Part shown: positions 10,701-23,000 of the stretch, one piece after another | Position numbering within the stretch: the stretch's first letter is position 1 | Layout: each line of letters begins with the position of its first letter | Source of the DNA: Lampris incognitus | Taxonomy: Eukaryota; Chordata; Actinopteri; Lampriformes; Lampridae | Assembly (NCBI RefSeq): GCF_029633865.1 | Contig: NC_079211.1 | Coordinates: 147,118,543 to 147,182,542 of the forward strand | Reading direction: 5' to 3' | DNA: 64,000 bases | Notes under the pieces: generated by a model | What the model saw: only the letters and a program-made list of their open reading frames with translations | Told to the model about the DNA's origin: nothing | Database searches by the model: none | Program-made: the position numbers and the translations under genes

Positions 10701-12345
10701 TGCTTCCTTGCCAGTTGTGAATGTTTGTAACTCTGAAAGTGAGGAAAGTTGAAAAACAGAAACCATAAGGACGGAAAAGACAAAGTATACTTTTAAATAG
10801 TTTTAATGGAAATACAAGTCAGTACATTGTGGACTTCATCAACAGTACAAAATCTCCATACCTTTTTTATTTTGTACAAAGAGGTATCAGTTATATAAAC
10901 ACAGTACACATTAGTTATATTGTCGAAAACAAGACGTACACTTTGGAATACATTTCAACCATACTTCAAGTGTCAGGAATCTCTCTATCGGGGATGGAAA
11001 TACTGTTGGAATGTTCCCTCTTTCCTCCCCATTTGGATTCAGTCTCTCACTGTGGTACCCAGACCAAGACAGGCAACGAGTTACAACGTTAATACACAAC
11101 AGCTGGCATCAGGAACGTCACCATGAATGAAAATGATGTTTGAACAACAAATATATGTTTGTGTCCTGAAAGCACGCCCAACTTTACAGAGGTGCCAAAC
11201 ACGTACGAGACCAAAACGGTGCAGTTGGAATGTGTAGTTTTTAACTTAATGTTGGGCCATGCTGGAAACTATTTCGAAATAAAATTAAATAATATACCAT
11301 GAACAATGTCTATATCAAATATTCTAGACATGCAATATAATCAGTTGAGAAAATAATTTAACAGGTCTTATCACCACAGCAACCAACGCTGCTTTGAGCG
11401 AAGCTGTGAGTTGTTGGAATGAAGGAAGGCGAGTTCACGAAAACTTGGTTCATGCCTCAGCTGGCAACGCTTCCTTTTCTCGAACCCGAAAGCCGTCAGG
11501 TTCCTGTGTCTCGTGACCGAAATACTCAGCTGAGGGAAACTCAGACTTGAGATGATTCGATAACATCTGGAACGAGGACCTGTGAGGGCAGGTGACGAGG
11601 AACGCTGGTGTCTGTTTCTTAACCGTAAGGTTAAAGGTCAAAGTTAGGGAAGGAAAGGAGGAGCTGGTGGGGGGGGGGTGAAGCTTTGTGACTGCTTTGA
11701 AATTTGATTACAAGAATTGCAGAAGTCAGAGACTATAAATCTCTTAAAGGGAGCCGAAAACGAGGACTAACAACGAAAAAGCAGGTCAAGAGAAACGCCG
11801 TTCTTCAACAAAGCACCATGGAGGGAAGGTGTTCACATGATAACCCCAATGACCCGCCTACATTAAAGGAAAACAGTCATGACTTTCAGCATCCTCCCTA
11901 CATGTATGTTGTAGGGATAACACTATTAGAAGCCATGACACCGAGAAGCCCTCTGCATGTCTGAAACAGCACCGAAATTGTGCGAATAAATGTCTTCCAG
12001 TGATGTCACCGGTGGACAACCTGTGAATGTAAAAAACTACGACCCTCCCTTCCTGGTTCTTCGGTACCTTAGGTGGGCTGTGTCGAAATAGACTACGTCG
12101 TACAATAATATGAACAACAACGCCATACACAGCTGTTGTAGCGAATGCCACCCGATGCCATATAAAGACGCTGATTCATGGATGGACAGAGACATGTTTC
12201 TGCTCGGTTTCATGGCTGGTAACGGAGTCTTTCCTACAACATAATTATACATCTTGTGGAGTTTGCCCTCATTCAGGTCTCGGGTCCAAGGATACAGGGT
12301 GTCGTAAGTTGTGTACTGTCATATATTGTTGTATATTGTACTGAT
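10701..12345. other. Unique-looking non-coding sequence, possibly distal UTR
   Basis: Low in recognisable repeats, unlike its surroundings. TTTTTTATTTTG at about 10864 is an AATAAA on the minus strand, so part of this stretch could be 3' UTR of adamtsl2 or of a neighbour. No exon with a known domain was found in either strand. Confidence 0.3.
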
Positions 12346-12423
12346 TGTAAAGTAGGGCTGTGCGATATGACGATATATATCAGCCGACGATAGAAAAAGT
12401 CAATCGTTTCATATTATGCCCTT

Positions 12424-12545
12424 GTAACCTACAAAAAGACTCACTGGCCGATCGTCAGCGGGTCAGCCCCCTTTAGTCGAGCGGTTAGCGATGTCACCTT
12501 GTGGTGCAGTACACCTCGGATCGAAAAACCATGAAAACCATGATT
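12424..12545 (+). repeat. tRNA-like SINE/MITE, partial copy
   Basis: Starts TGTAACCTACAAAAAGACTC and includes GTCGAGCGGTTAGCGATGTC and TGGTGCAGTACACCTCGGAT. Same family as 14446-14568; the 3' part is lost. A common fish MITE end, GGGCTGTGCGATATGACG, lies just upstream (12357). Confidence 0.65.
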
Positions 12546-13239
12546 GTTGCCCTTTAAAGCTCGGCCCTCAAACAGCTGGTTTTGGTAGTTTGTTCAGCAA
12601 TGCAGCCGATGAGATGGACTTCTGAGATGTATATGTGATGGACGTCCTCCTGTCCCGTAACAGGTTAACACATTGGCAAGGACATGGTTACAGTACATTG
12701 ACTTGTCTTGTGAGAATTGGATTATCAAATAATATTCTGTGTATCACTAAATGTGATAAAGATACATTCAACCACAATCTACACCTGCACTTTACAATGA
12801 GGGGACATTAATTAACATTAGCTGATGCAGTACTAAGCACTAAAGCTAGGGTGCAGGACCTTTATGTATAAATGAGTGCCCGTGACATTCAAGCCCTCGT
12901 CAAATGAGTTCACACGACACCAGGTAAGTCTCTGTATTTCGCAGTATACCGCAGTTTTAAATCCGGGCTGTGTCCGAAATCACTCACTCATTCACTACTC
13001 CCTACTCCTATATAGGGAGTTCTATGTAGAGGACTATATCGTGAGCTCATCGGCAAAATGAAAAAACATTTTCGGACACTACTCGGGGTCATTTTCTCTG
13101 TGCCATTGATTGAATAATTGAATTTTGTTTTTGTTTTTTCAAGAAGCGCACTCAATTGCCAAAGATGGCAATTTTTGGAGGTCACAATGGGGAAGTGACA
13201 TTTGGCTGGCCCATGGATCAGACAGAGCATTCTGCAGGG

Positions 13240-14390
13240 GTATCTTGTTTAAAAAACTATTTTGGAGGAGACATTTTGCCTTCTGACTGTGACACTTATG
13301 GTCACTTTGTCTGTTTGGTTGTCAAGGTCAATAACATCATTCTGATTCTTGTCAGTATCTATGGTTCAATTCTAAAGCTGGCAATGATCAGCTACTTGAC
13401 TGTTGGGAAGGTAGACTGGCGTATTGGTTAATTACATTTCCTGATGCTTACTTACTGATAGGGGGTGACTTCCACATCGTTATGGATGAGGTTAGTGATA
13501 GATGGCCTCCAGGTCGTCTCTCAAACCCCAATTCTACATTAAAGCTACTTGTGAGCAGGTTTGACTTAACTGATATATGGAGGGGTAAATTTCCGAGTAG
13601 TACGATGTACACCTGAAGCAATAAAGACTGCTCCAGAAGGTCATGTACAGACCTCTGGCTTGTCTCTAAAACTTTAAATAAAGACAGTATTACAGTCAAT
13701 ATTTTAACCATTAACAGATCACCGAGCTGTAACCAGCAGTATTATTTTTTTTCCTCTGGTGAATATGGGTTAAAAAATGTCTCCTACTGGAAAATGAACA
13801 GTTCTCTATTAAATCACAGCAGTGTAAAACAAGAGCTGGAAAATCTTATTACACTCTACTGGAACAAAGCTCAAGGAGAAGGATTTTTTTTTTAAACTAA
13901 TTGGGAGCTCCTTAAATTTGAAATTCGTAAATACTTGAGGAATTATGGCAGCCTGCTAGCTAAATCCAGGCGAATCTCAGAAGAGGAGGTTATTTCAGAA
14001 ATCACATCCCTGTCTAATGCCCCACCAGAAAATGTATCTGAAGAGGAGAGACTAGAATTAGCTGAGTTACAAAGCAAATTAGATGACACGTATAACATGA
14101 AAGCAGAGGGGAGGGAGCTTTTGTAAGATCTAGGCAGAAATGGCTAGAGCGAGGCGAGCAGATGTCTGCATGTTTCTTTTAGAAAAATCCCAAGCCAAGT
14201 ATAATTCCGTCCTGCAGTTGAATATTATGGTTACTGATAATAATAAGAATATCTCAAAGTTTTGTTATGAATATTATTCTTCTTTATACAAATCTAAGTA
14301 CTATGGGGATGTTATGTCAACATTGTCTAAATATTTGGATGGTGCAAATTCAATTAGCCAGGAGGATAAGTTAATTTGTGCAGATCCTCA
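13240..14390 (+). mobile_element. L1-type (Tx1-like) LINE ORF2 fragment, decayed
   Basis: Broken frames read GGDFHIVMDEVSDRWPPG (end of the apurinic endonuclease, GDFN-like motif), then DIWRGKFPSS, YWKMNSSLLNHSSVK, KFEIRKYLRNYGSLLAKSRR and SEEERLELAELQSKLDD. This order is typical of fish L1/Tx1 ORF2 between endonuclease and reverse transcriptase. Stops and frameshifts (for example before TNWELLK, about 13895) make it non-functional. Truncated at both ends. Confidence 0.8.
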
Positions 14391-14445
14391 CAGGTCTCTT
14401 CGGAGCGCGGGGAATAACGAAGCGCTTCCGGGAGAGGGTGCCTAC

Positions 14446-14568
14446 TGTAACCCACAAAAAGACTCGCCAGGGGGTCGGCCCCTTTCAGTCGAGCGCTTAG
14501 CAACGTCGCCTTGCGGCGCAGTACACCCAGATTGGATCCCGCAGCGAGCGGCAATATGCTCGGTTACG
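14446..14568 (+). repeat. tRNA-like element with TGTAACC/GGTTAC ends
   Basis: Starts TGTAACCCACAAAAAGACTC, ends GCTCGGTTAC. Contains TCGAGCGCTTAGCAACGTCG (A-box-like) and GATTGGATCCC (B-box-like). Confidence 0.65.
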
Positions 14569-14829
14569 ATAGTAATAATAATATATTTTACTTAAGTAAA
14601 AGTATCTGATATATTAAATAAATTTAACAAAGTTAAACCGAAAATTGCTTAGATTTGTACGACAGCTCTCTCTCTCTCTCATGGCGCTCTCTCCTCTCAT
14701 CCGACGTCTGCCATTTTTCTTTCAGCGCAATGCATGATGGTATATATATGGCTTGGTTAGTGACCATCCATCGGTTGTACACTACTTTTCACGATGCATT
14801 GTGGGATACAGACAGTCCACTATATAGGG

Positions 14830-15146
14830 CAGTGGTACTCGCTAATTTTCTTAGGAGAGCCACTTATGAGTAAGACCATTCCTCAAAGAGCCACAGAGCT
14901 TGCAAAACATTTCGCAAATACAAAGCTACACACATAGGCCGTACGTCTCCAGTATGCTGCATCTAGATGCAGCATACTGAAGATACGTCAAAGAACGTAG
15001 GCTGCGTAACAGCGTGGGATCATGGCTAGACGTACGGCCTATGTGTGTAGCTTTGTATTTGCGAAATGTTTTGCAAGCTCTGCGGCTCTTTGAGGAATGG
15101 TCTTACTCATAAGTGGCTCTCCTAAGAGAAACAGTGAGTACCACTG
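14830..15146. mobile_element. Long-armed hAT MITE (317 bp)
   Basis: Ends CAGTGGTACTC and GAGTACCACTG. Inverted arms of about 115 bp (for example GAGAGCCACTTATGAGTAAG and its complement). Flanks ATATAGGG and GTATAGTG match at 6 of 8 positions, a decayed 8-bp target site duplication. The spacer holds a perfect 28-bp palindrome at 14951-14978. Confidence 0.85.
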
Positions 15147-15224
15147 GTATAGTGATTCCCACTATACATTCAGACAGCACTACAAAATGGCAAACTCACT
15201 ATAGAGTGATGTCGGGCACAGCCC

Positions 15225-16908
15225 TGGTGTCTGGGGCGACGTTCCCGCGCTTTACGTCACCAGCAACGACAGCTTAGCCAGAGCCCGACTGCTGTGTGAC
15301 GACAGCGTTCCCATGCCCCTGATTGGCTTGCCTTCGGCGCTTTCTGCCAGGAAGCTTCCGGGCTTGGAAGTTATGGCGGAAAAACCTAAGAGGCGTCCGG
15401 GGAAAGTTTTTGATGTTCCCGAGATAAAGAAACTCGGCGGTCAGAATCAGCATACTTATTCGCCCCCGAGGGGAAATTGGAAAGAGGAGGGATTAAAGTC
15501 AAAAAACAAAGCGGTCGACGGCGAGGGAAAACACGGATAACCACTGGTGTGGCTTTTCCTCGTTGGGGAACGCTGAAAGAAGAGAAGCAATTACTCTCAC
15601 TGCCAGAGGGGGGAGACACAACTTCCGCACTGCAGGTTTAAATAACTAACTAATGTGTCCATTGTCTTGATGTATGCTCAATAACCCAGGTAAGGAAACA
15701 CCAGAAAGTTCAGTCTGTTCATGTGGATAAACGATGTGTCCAGATGAACTGATTCAACCTTCTGGTAATGTGTCCATTAATCATTTACTAACGGTGTTCA
15801 TCATTTACTAATTTTAGATAGTACCTTAATTAACCTGTAAACCCTTAATAAATGTTAACAAGAGACATTTGTTAACAGTTGCTTAATGCTTATTATTGTA
15901 TTAACTGTTAGTTAATGCTCATTACTGTATTAACTATGTTAATAAGCATCAATTAACTGTTAGTTAATGCTTATTCCTGCATTAACTAATGGTAATTAAT
16001 GTACCCTTATTGTAAAGTGTTACCCTACACCTTCAATTGTGTAATTTATCTAGCTTTGAGCGATTAATTGAAATTTCAGTTAATTTTCAGAGTTTAAAAA
16101 ACCAACTGATTGCGACTGGTTCAGTTATTAGAAACAGTGCAGCTGTTTTGGGTTTGGGGGGTTCTGAGTGTGATGAGAGATATCGAGCGAGATATTCAAC
16201 ACAGCTCAGAACAGCGACGACATTGACCATAATCCATTGCGCACACAGGCGTTTTCCAGTTTTTCGCAAAGTGCCAATGGAAATTGCGAGATTGCAGGAG
16301 GTGGTAGATATGAGGGAAAGGGGAGAGAGAGAGAGAGAGAGAGAAAAGAGAGGAGGAGCAGATCCAGAGAGGGAGAGAAAGCGTCGGCATTGTTGTTAAA
16401 GGCACAAACTGTAATCTGAATGGAAACAAACCAGTTGCCCCACCACTGAAAGTCAAACACTGGGATTAGATTGGGGGGGGTCAGTCTCAAAGTGACTGAG
16501 TGAGTTCTCAGTGACAGACTGCTAATGAAACCCAAATTTGTAATTCCTTCTGATGCTGGAAAAGTTTAATTTACATTCATAATGGTTGTAAATATTGTCT
16601 AGAATTATATTTTGCTGGTGTTTGCAACTTTTAAATGTCATTTTAAATTAAATGGTTGACATTTAAAAAAAACAGTTTCACTGGTCATAGTCAATATAAA
16701 TTAAAAAAAGAAAAAAATCCAAAACACAACTGAAATTTAAGTGACGTAAAAAAGAAAAAGGCTAATCGCTCTGCGCCGACTTTTTCATACTTTTGGTTAT
16801 CTTGGAGTTGGAGTTGGTTTGGTGGAAAGACAGTCGGAGGCCTGGAGGGGAGAAAGGGGTGGGGTGGGGGTTGAGGCTAGCAAAAGGGGAGGTTTTTGGA
16901 GTTTGGGA
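15225..16908 (-). other. Probable adamtsl2 3' UTR / downstream flank
   Basis: No coding exon recognised. Contains a (GA)n tract near 16322-16345, G-rich sequence next to the stop codon, and AT-rich palindromic MITE-like sequence about 15770-16030 built on TTAGTTAATGCTTATT-type words. An ATTAAA on the minus strand at 16566-16571 is a possible poly(A) signal about 340 nt after the stop. The real 3' end cannot be fixed from sequence. A 54-codon plus-strand ORF starting ATGGCGG near 15373 is not recognised. Confidence 0.35.
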
Positions 16909-17048
16909 CTAGGAAGTGGAGGCGGAGGTGGAGGGTCGGAGTGCACGGCAGGAGTGGCAGCAGGCCTTGCTGTAGTACCAGTGACTGCACAGGTTCACCT
17001 TCAGTGCCAGCGAGCAGTTGGTGGTTGGTCGGTCCTGGCAGCTCTCAT
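16909..17048 (-). CDS. adamtsl2: adamtsl2 coding exon 18: PLAC domain and stop (residues 912-957)
   Basis: The split Asp codon joins exon 17 (PP-D-ESCQD). Six cysteines (C915, C923, C932, C941, C942, C945) and [17 protein letters not shown] mark a complete PLAC domain. The stop is at 16909-16911. A short serine/threonine-rich tail follows the last Cys. The acceptor is TCTCCAG. The open minus frame is short, so this exon is easily missed. Confidence 0.95.
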
Positions 17049-20000
17049 CTGGAGACCGATGAGATGGAGTCAACTCAGAATGATTTCACCGAGTGTGGTA
17101 GTTCACCTCAGTGCATTTGACAGACAGGTAACAGTGATTTTACTGCAATTACTTTTTACGCTGCGGACAAACCGGCTGCATCGTTGTGCTATGTTGTACC
17201 AGAAGTTCCGTTCATCTCCAATGTAACTCTGCTAATGCTAGCTAACTAGCTAACTCTGCTATTCTGCTAATGTTAGCATCGTTGCATGTTAATCTTGTTG
17301 CGGTGGGTTTCGTGCTGAGCACGTGATGGGTTTAATTTAGGCATCAAAATCAAAGTACAGACCTGCGTGGAAGTGGTGTTGTGCAAGCTGATGGGATGGT
17401 AAGCTATAGAATTATGAGCACTGAATACACCTGTAGCCTACAAAAGGACTCACTGGCTGATCACCAGGGGGTCAGCCCCCCTTAGCTGAGTGGTTAGCGA
17501 TGTCACCTTGTAGTACCTCGGATTGAATCCCGCACCGGGCGAGAAAATAGCTCAGTTACATTGGTGGCATCCAATCGGATCCGATAGCAAGGCGACATCG
17601 CTAACCGCTCGCGTACAGGGGGCCGACCGCCTGGCGATCAGCCAGGGGGTCTTTTTGTAGGTTACACAACTGTTTTTATTTCAAACACATTATATACGAT
17701 TTAGTTCAGGCAATAAATATTACTTCCAGTCATAGCTGTCAAAACTCTCATGATATTTAACAGTCTCCCTCCAGTATTTGGGTTTTGGAGAGGATTAAAG
17801 TGATACAAATGGACAAGATGGCGCCCGCATCACATGAGGCCAACGCTGAAAAGGGTCCCCTGTTTTCTCCACTGCCTTTGGTGCGTTCAGTTACTGACGT
17901 CAGTTGCATTACATACAGCACAGTGATGCAGCCATCGTTAACAATACTCCTAATAGCAAATAAAAATGAAACAGGTGTTGTGTTTTTTTTTTTGGTTTTT
18001 GTTTTTCGAAAAATTACTCGAAATTTTTTCAGAATTTGGGAGCTAAGGCCTTTGCGAGCTACGTTCCGAGTTTTTTGTCTGAAATTTTGAACAGAAAAAA
18101 ATAAATACGACCTCACGTTTCGTCCGTTAAAGATCACGTACCAAAACTTCATGTTTTTGGAATCGTTTCAATTTTCTGCATATTTTTGCCTCCATTAATA
18201 AGTCCTAGCAGATTTTTTTAGTTACTGGCGGATTTAGGAAAAACACACAAGACAAACTCTTGGTGTGCAAAGGCCTTTACATAAAGTAGGATTAAAAGAC
18301 AAGATGCAGTAGCCTGCTTGCTAACTGTAATCTAACAAATTTGCCAATACAACATTCCCATTACCAGAACAAGTGATACAACAACAGCGCACCTGGAAAA
18401 AAGAAGCTCACTTCTGTGCACTTTTAGTATACTTCTTTTAAAGTAAAATTAAGCAGAGGGGCTTTTGTTTCAGTTCTGTTGCACTTGAAAAAAGCCAACT
18501 TGAGAATCGTATTCTTAAACTTTACTTATACTGTTAAGACTTGTTGAATACTGTTTTCAAAGCACACGTTAAGTATTCGTCCAAGTCCACTAAAAGCTTA
18601 AATCTCTCCCTACCACATGAAGGTATACTTTCAGTTCACTTTAACACAGTTCTGAGGGGTAAACAGTGGCGCGTCTTACCTGGGGGCTCCGTCGGGCAGG
18701 GCTGCAGGGCGCAGGTCTGTTTGGCCACAGGTTTCGTGAGCGGGTCACAACCTCGGACTAACTCCCTTCCCTGGTAGCACTTCACGTCTCTCATCCTCAC
18801 GCCAACGCCACACGTCTTAGTGCACTGAAGGGAGGAATTCATTACCACAGTACATACTGATACACATGGTACACAGACAACAGTACCTCTAACAGTACTA
18901 ACACGGTACATACTGATACACATGGCACACAGATAACAGTACCAACACAGTACCACGGTGCATACTGATACACATGGTACACAGACAACAGTACCAACAC
19001 AGTACCACGGTGCATACTGATACACATGGCACACAGACAACAGTACCAACACAGTACCACAGTACATACTGATACACATGGCACACAGATAACAGTACCA
19101 ACACAGTACCACAGTACATACTGATACACATGGTACACAGACAACAGTACCAACACAGTACCACGGTACATACTGATACACGTGGCACACAGACAACAGT
19201 ACCAACACAGTACCACGGTACATACTGATACACGTGGCACACAAACAACAGTACCAACACAGTACCACGGTACATACTGATACACATGGCACACAGACAA
19301 CAGTACCAACACAGTACCACGGTACATACTGATACACGTGGCACACAAACAACAGTACCAACACAGTACCACGGTACATACTGATACACATGGCACACAG
19401 ACAACAGTACCAACACAGTACCACGGTACATACTGATACACATGGCACACAGACAACAGTACCAACACAGTACCACGGTACATACTGATACACATTGCAC
19501 ACAGACAACAGTACCAACACAGTACCACGGTACATACTGATACACATGGCACACAGACAACAGTACCTCTAACAGTACTAACACAGTACATACTGATACA
19601 CATGGTACACAGACAACAGTACTTCTAACAGTGCTAACGTAGTACCACAGTACATACTGATACACATGGTACACAGACAACAGTACCTCTAACAGTACTA
19701 ACATAGTACCGCAGTACATACTGATACACATGGTACACAGACAACAGTACCTCTAACAGTACTGACATAGTACCACAGTACATACTGATACACATGGTAC
19801 ACAGACAACAGTACCTCTAACAGTACTGACATAGTACCACAGTACATACTGATACACATGGTACACAGACAACAGTACCTCTAACAGTACTAAAATAGTA
19901 CCACAGTACATACTGATACACATGGTACATAGACAACAGTACCTCTAACAGTACTAACATAGTACCACAGTACATACTGATACACATGGTACACAGACAA

Positions 20001-23000
20001 CAGTATCTCTAACAGTACTAACATAGTACCACAGTACACACTGATACACATGGTACACAGACAACAGTATCTCTAACAGTACTAACACAGTACCATTGTA
20101 CATACTGATACACATGGCACACAGACAACAGTACCTCTAACAGTACTAACACAGTACAATATTACATACTGATACACATGGTACACAGACAACAGAACCT
20201 CTAACAGTACTAACATAGTACCACAGTACATACTGATACACATGGTACACATACAACAGTACCTCTAACAGTACTAACACAGTACCACAGTACATACTGA
20301 TACACATGGTACACAAACAACAGAACCTCTAACAGTACTAACACAGTACCACAGTACATACTGATACACATGGTACACAGACAACAGAACCTCTAACAGT
20401 ACTAACATAGTACCACAGTATATACTGATACACATGGTAGATAGACAACAGAACCTCTAACAGTACTAACATAGTACCACAGTACATACTGATACACATG
20501 GTACACAGACAACAGTACCTCTAACAGTACTAACACAGTGCCATAGTACATACTGATACACATGGCACACAGACAACAGTACGTCTAACAGAACTAGCAT
20601 AGTACCACAGTACATACTGATACACATGGTACACAGACAACAGTACCTCTAACAGACTAACACAGTACCACAGTACATACTGATACACATGGTACACAGA
20701 CAACAGTACCTCTAACAGTACTAACACAGTACCACAGTACATACTGATACACATGGTACACAGACAACAGTACCTCTAACATACTAACACAGTACCACAG
20801 TACATACTGATACACATGGTACACAGACAACAGTACCTCTAACAGACTAACACAGTACCACAGTACATACTGATACACATGGTACACAGATAACAGTACC
20901 TCTAACAGTACTAACACAGTACCACAGTACATACTCATACACATGGTACACAGACAACAGTACCTCTAACATACTAACACAGTACCACAGTACATACTGA
21001 TACACTTGGTACACAGATAACAGTACCTCTAACAGTACCAACATAGTACCACAGTACATACTCATACACATGGTACACAGACAACAGTACCTCTAACAGT
21101 ACTAACATAGTACCATCAAAATCTACACAGATGGTACAGCTAAACATGAAACTATGGCTACGTTTAGACCGCCTGGTACAAGTGACTCATTCTGATGTTT
21201 GCCCACATGTGGCACAGGCTGGATACATGGAACCAGGGGAAAAAGACACTGAAATGAATATTGTCAGATCCGATTTTGACTACATTTCTATATGGAAATA
21301 AATCGGATTGGAATCTGATATCAGATCAGATTTTTAGGGTCATGGCCAATCGCACATCATTCAAAATATGACACTTTCATACTCTTGTGGCGGTTTGAAT
21401 GACATGGTGTGCACGTGGGGCGATTTCCTCATCGGTTGCCAAACTGGTGTAAGCCTACGCATGTGGGTTGTTTCATGTGCAAACTTGAGTGCAAAGCGTT
21501 ATGGTCTAAGTACTGGAATTGAAATATGGGTCACCTTTAATAGCAAAAAATAAAAAATAAAAAAATCACATATAGGCAAAAAATCCGAACTGGGCATCAA
21601 GACCTGCAGTGTAAATGTAGCCTAATGCCCCTTTTCCACTACACGGTACCGGCTCAACTCGACTCGCCCTTTTTTCCCTTTCCATTACTGGAAAGTACCG
21701 GCATTTTGGTAACTGATACCACTTTTTTGGTACCACCTTTGTCGAGGTTCCAAAAAAACGACGACCAGCTACACTGAGGGGTTACTGTTACGGTAATGGA
21801 AAACGACACAGAAGTGAGTCGAGCCGAGTTGAGCCGGTACCATGTAGTGGAAAAGGAGCACAAATGTCCGTTTGTAAATGTGTAGTAGCCTGGTCCATGA
21901 GGTGCTTCACTTCTAACAACTGTTGTTGCCAAGGTGTCCTCCAACAAGACGTCCTACTTCCTGTTCTGTCAGGCAGCAGTTCTGGGTAAGAGGTTCAGAT
22001 GGAGTCTGTTAACAGTAAACAGTGGTGTCCTCACCTCAGACCAGGGGGTAGTGTACCATTTGAAGCAGGGCCTCTCGAAGCACGTGTTCTCCTCCTCGGG
22101 CTTCTCGCTCAGATCGCACGCGTCGTCATCAAAGACCTGGAACTTTCCGCCAGTGATGCCGGCACAGAGCACGATTCTCCGCTTCACCCCGCGTCCACAG
22201 GTGGTGTTACACTGAAGAAAAACAGGGACATTTCTTTGGCGGCAGAATTTCTTACATTCTGTGTCTCTTATGGTACACAATTATGGATACGTTGACCTTC
22301 TGAATTTTTTACTTTGGTATTTACCAGAAAATCTCCCCACAGCAGGTTTTAAAGATGTCCAATGTTAGATTTTGACCAGATGGTTTTAAAAGTCTTTGTG
22401 GAAAGAAAGACCTCTGATAATCCTTACCCTATTTAAATTTCATATACTTCTTCACCAATGGTGTTTCAATGACTCTTCCATGATTTCTCCTTAACTATTA
22501 GCTTACTATTAGCTAACTATTAGCATGACCAAAAGCAACTTATTATTTAAAAACTATACATGATGTGAAAGTGAGGCTGTATTTCAAATACTATATATGA
22601 GACACTCTAACTTCTACAAGCCATATTTGGGACTTGTCTCTTTGAAGCCAGTGATGGTGAAAACTGTACTTGCCCGGTGTTTGATAACATAGCTAGCTAA
22701 CGGAAAGGAAAGCTAGCCCGGGGAGACACGTTAGCATACCGAGACAGGTTGTTGCATGCACAAAACAGACATTTTAAAACTCCGATGGAATGGTTTTTAA
22801 CCCGCTGTTACTTTTTTAAATTGCTCATTCAATCTTTAACAGTCGATGCTGCTTTAGTAAGATTTCCATGACTTCTCCAAAACTTTACAAAATTACAAAA
22901 TTTTCTACAACCATCCCAGGACCTGTAAACTGTGCTTTAAAATTGACTGAATGTTCCAGGTTTTTTATGGCAGTATGAACCCTACTTATTTTTTATTTTT

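Larger units (their letters stand above)
12965..15224. mobile_element. DNA element interrupted by nested insertions
   Basis: Left end GGGCTGTGTCCGAAATCAC, right end the complement of GGGCTGTGCCCGACATCAC. Inner words such as TATAGGGAGT, CATTGTGGGATACAG and CACTATA match a common fish MITE. Inside it lie an L1-type LINE fragment, a tRNA-like element and a hAT MITE, so the original short element has been split about 2 kb apart. Confidence 0.6.

Noticed and set aside
15313..15540. Plus ORF containing MAEKPKRRPGKVFDVPE
   Set aside because: Has an ATGGCGG start and basic composition, but no recognisable domain, no clear donor and repeats on both sides; left as unassigned.
18842..19731. Long minus-strand ORFs (250-300 codons) with Cys-Val-Ser-Val-Cys-Thr periodicity
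   Set aside because: They are readings of the 52/64-bp minisatellite in different frames; only the part at 18680-18824 is a real exon.
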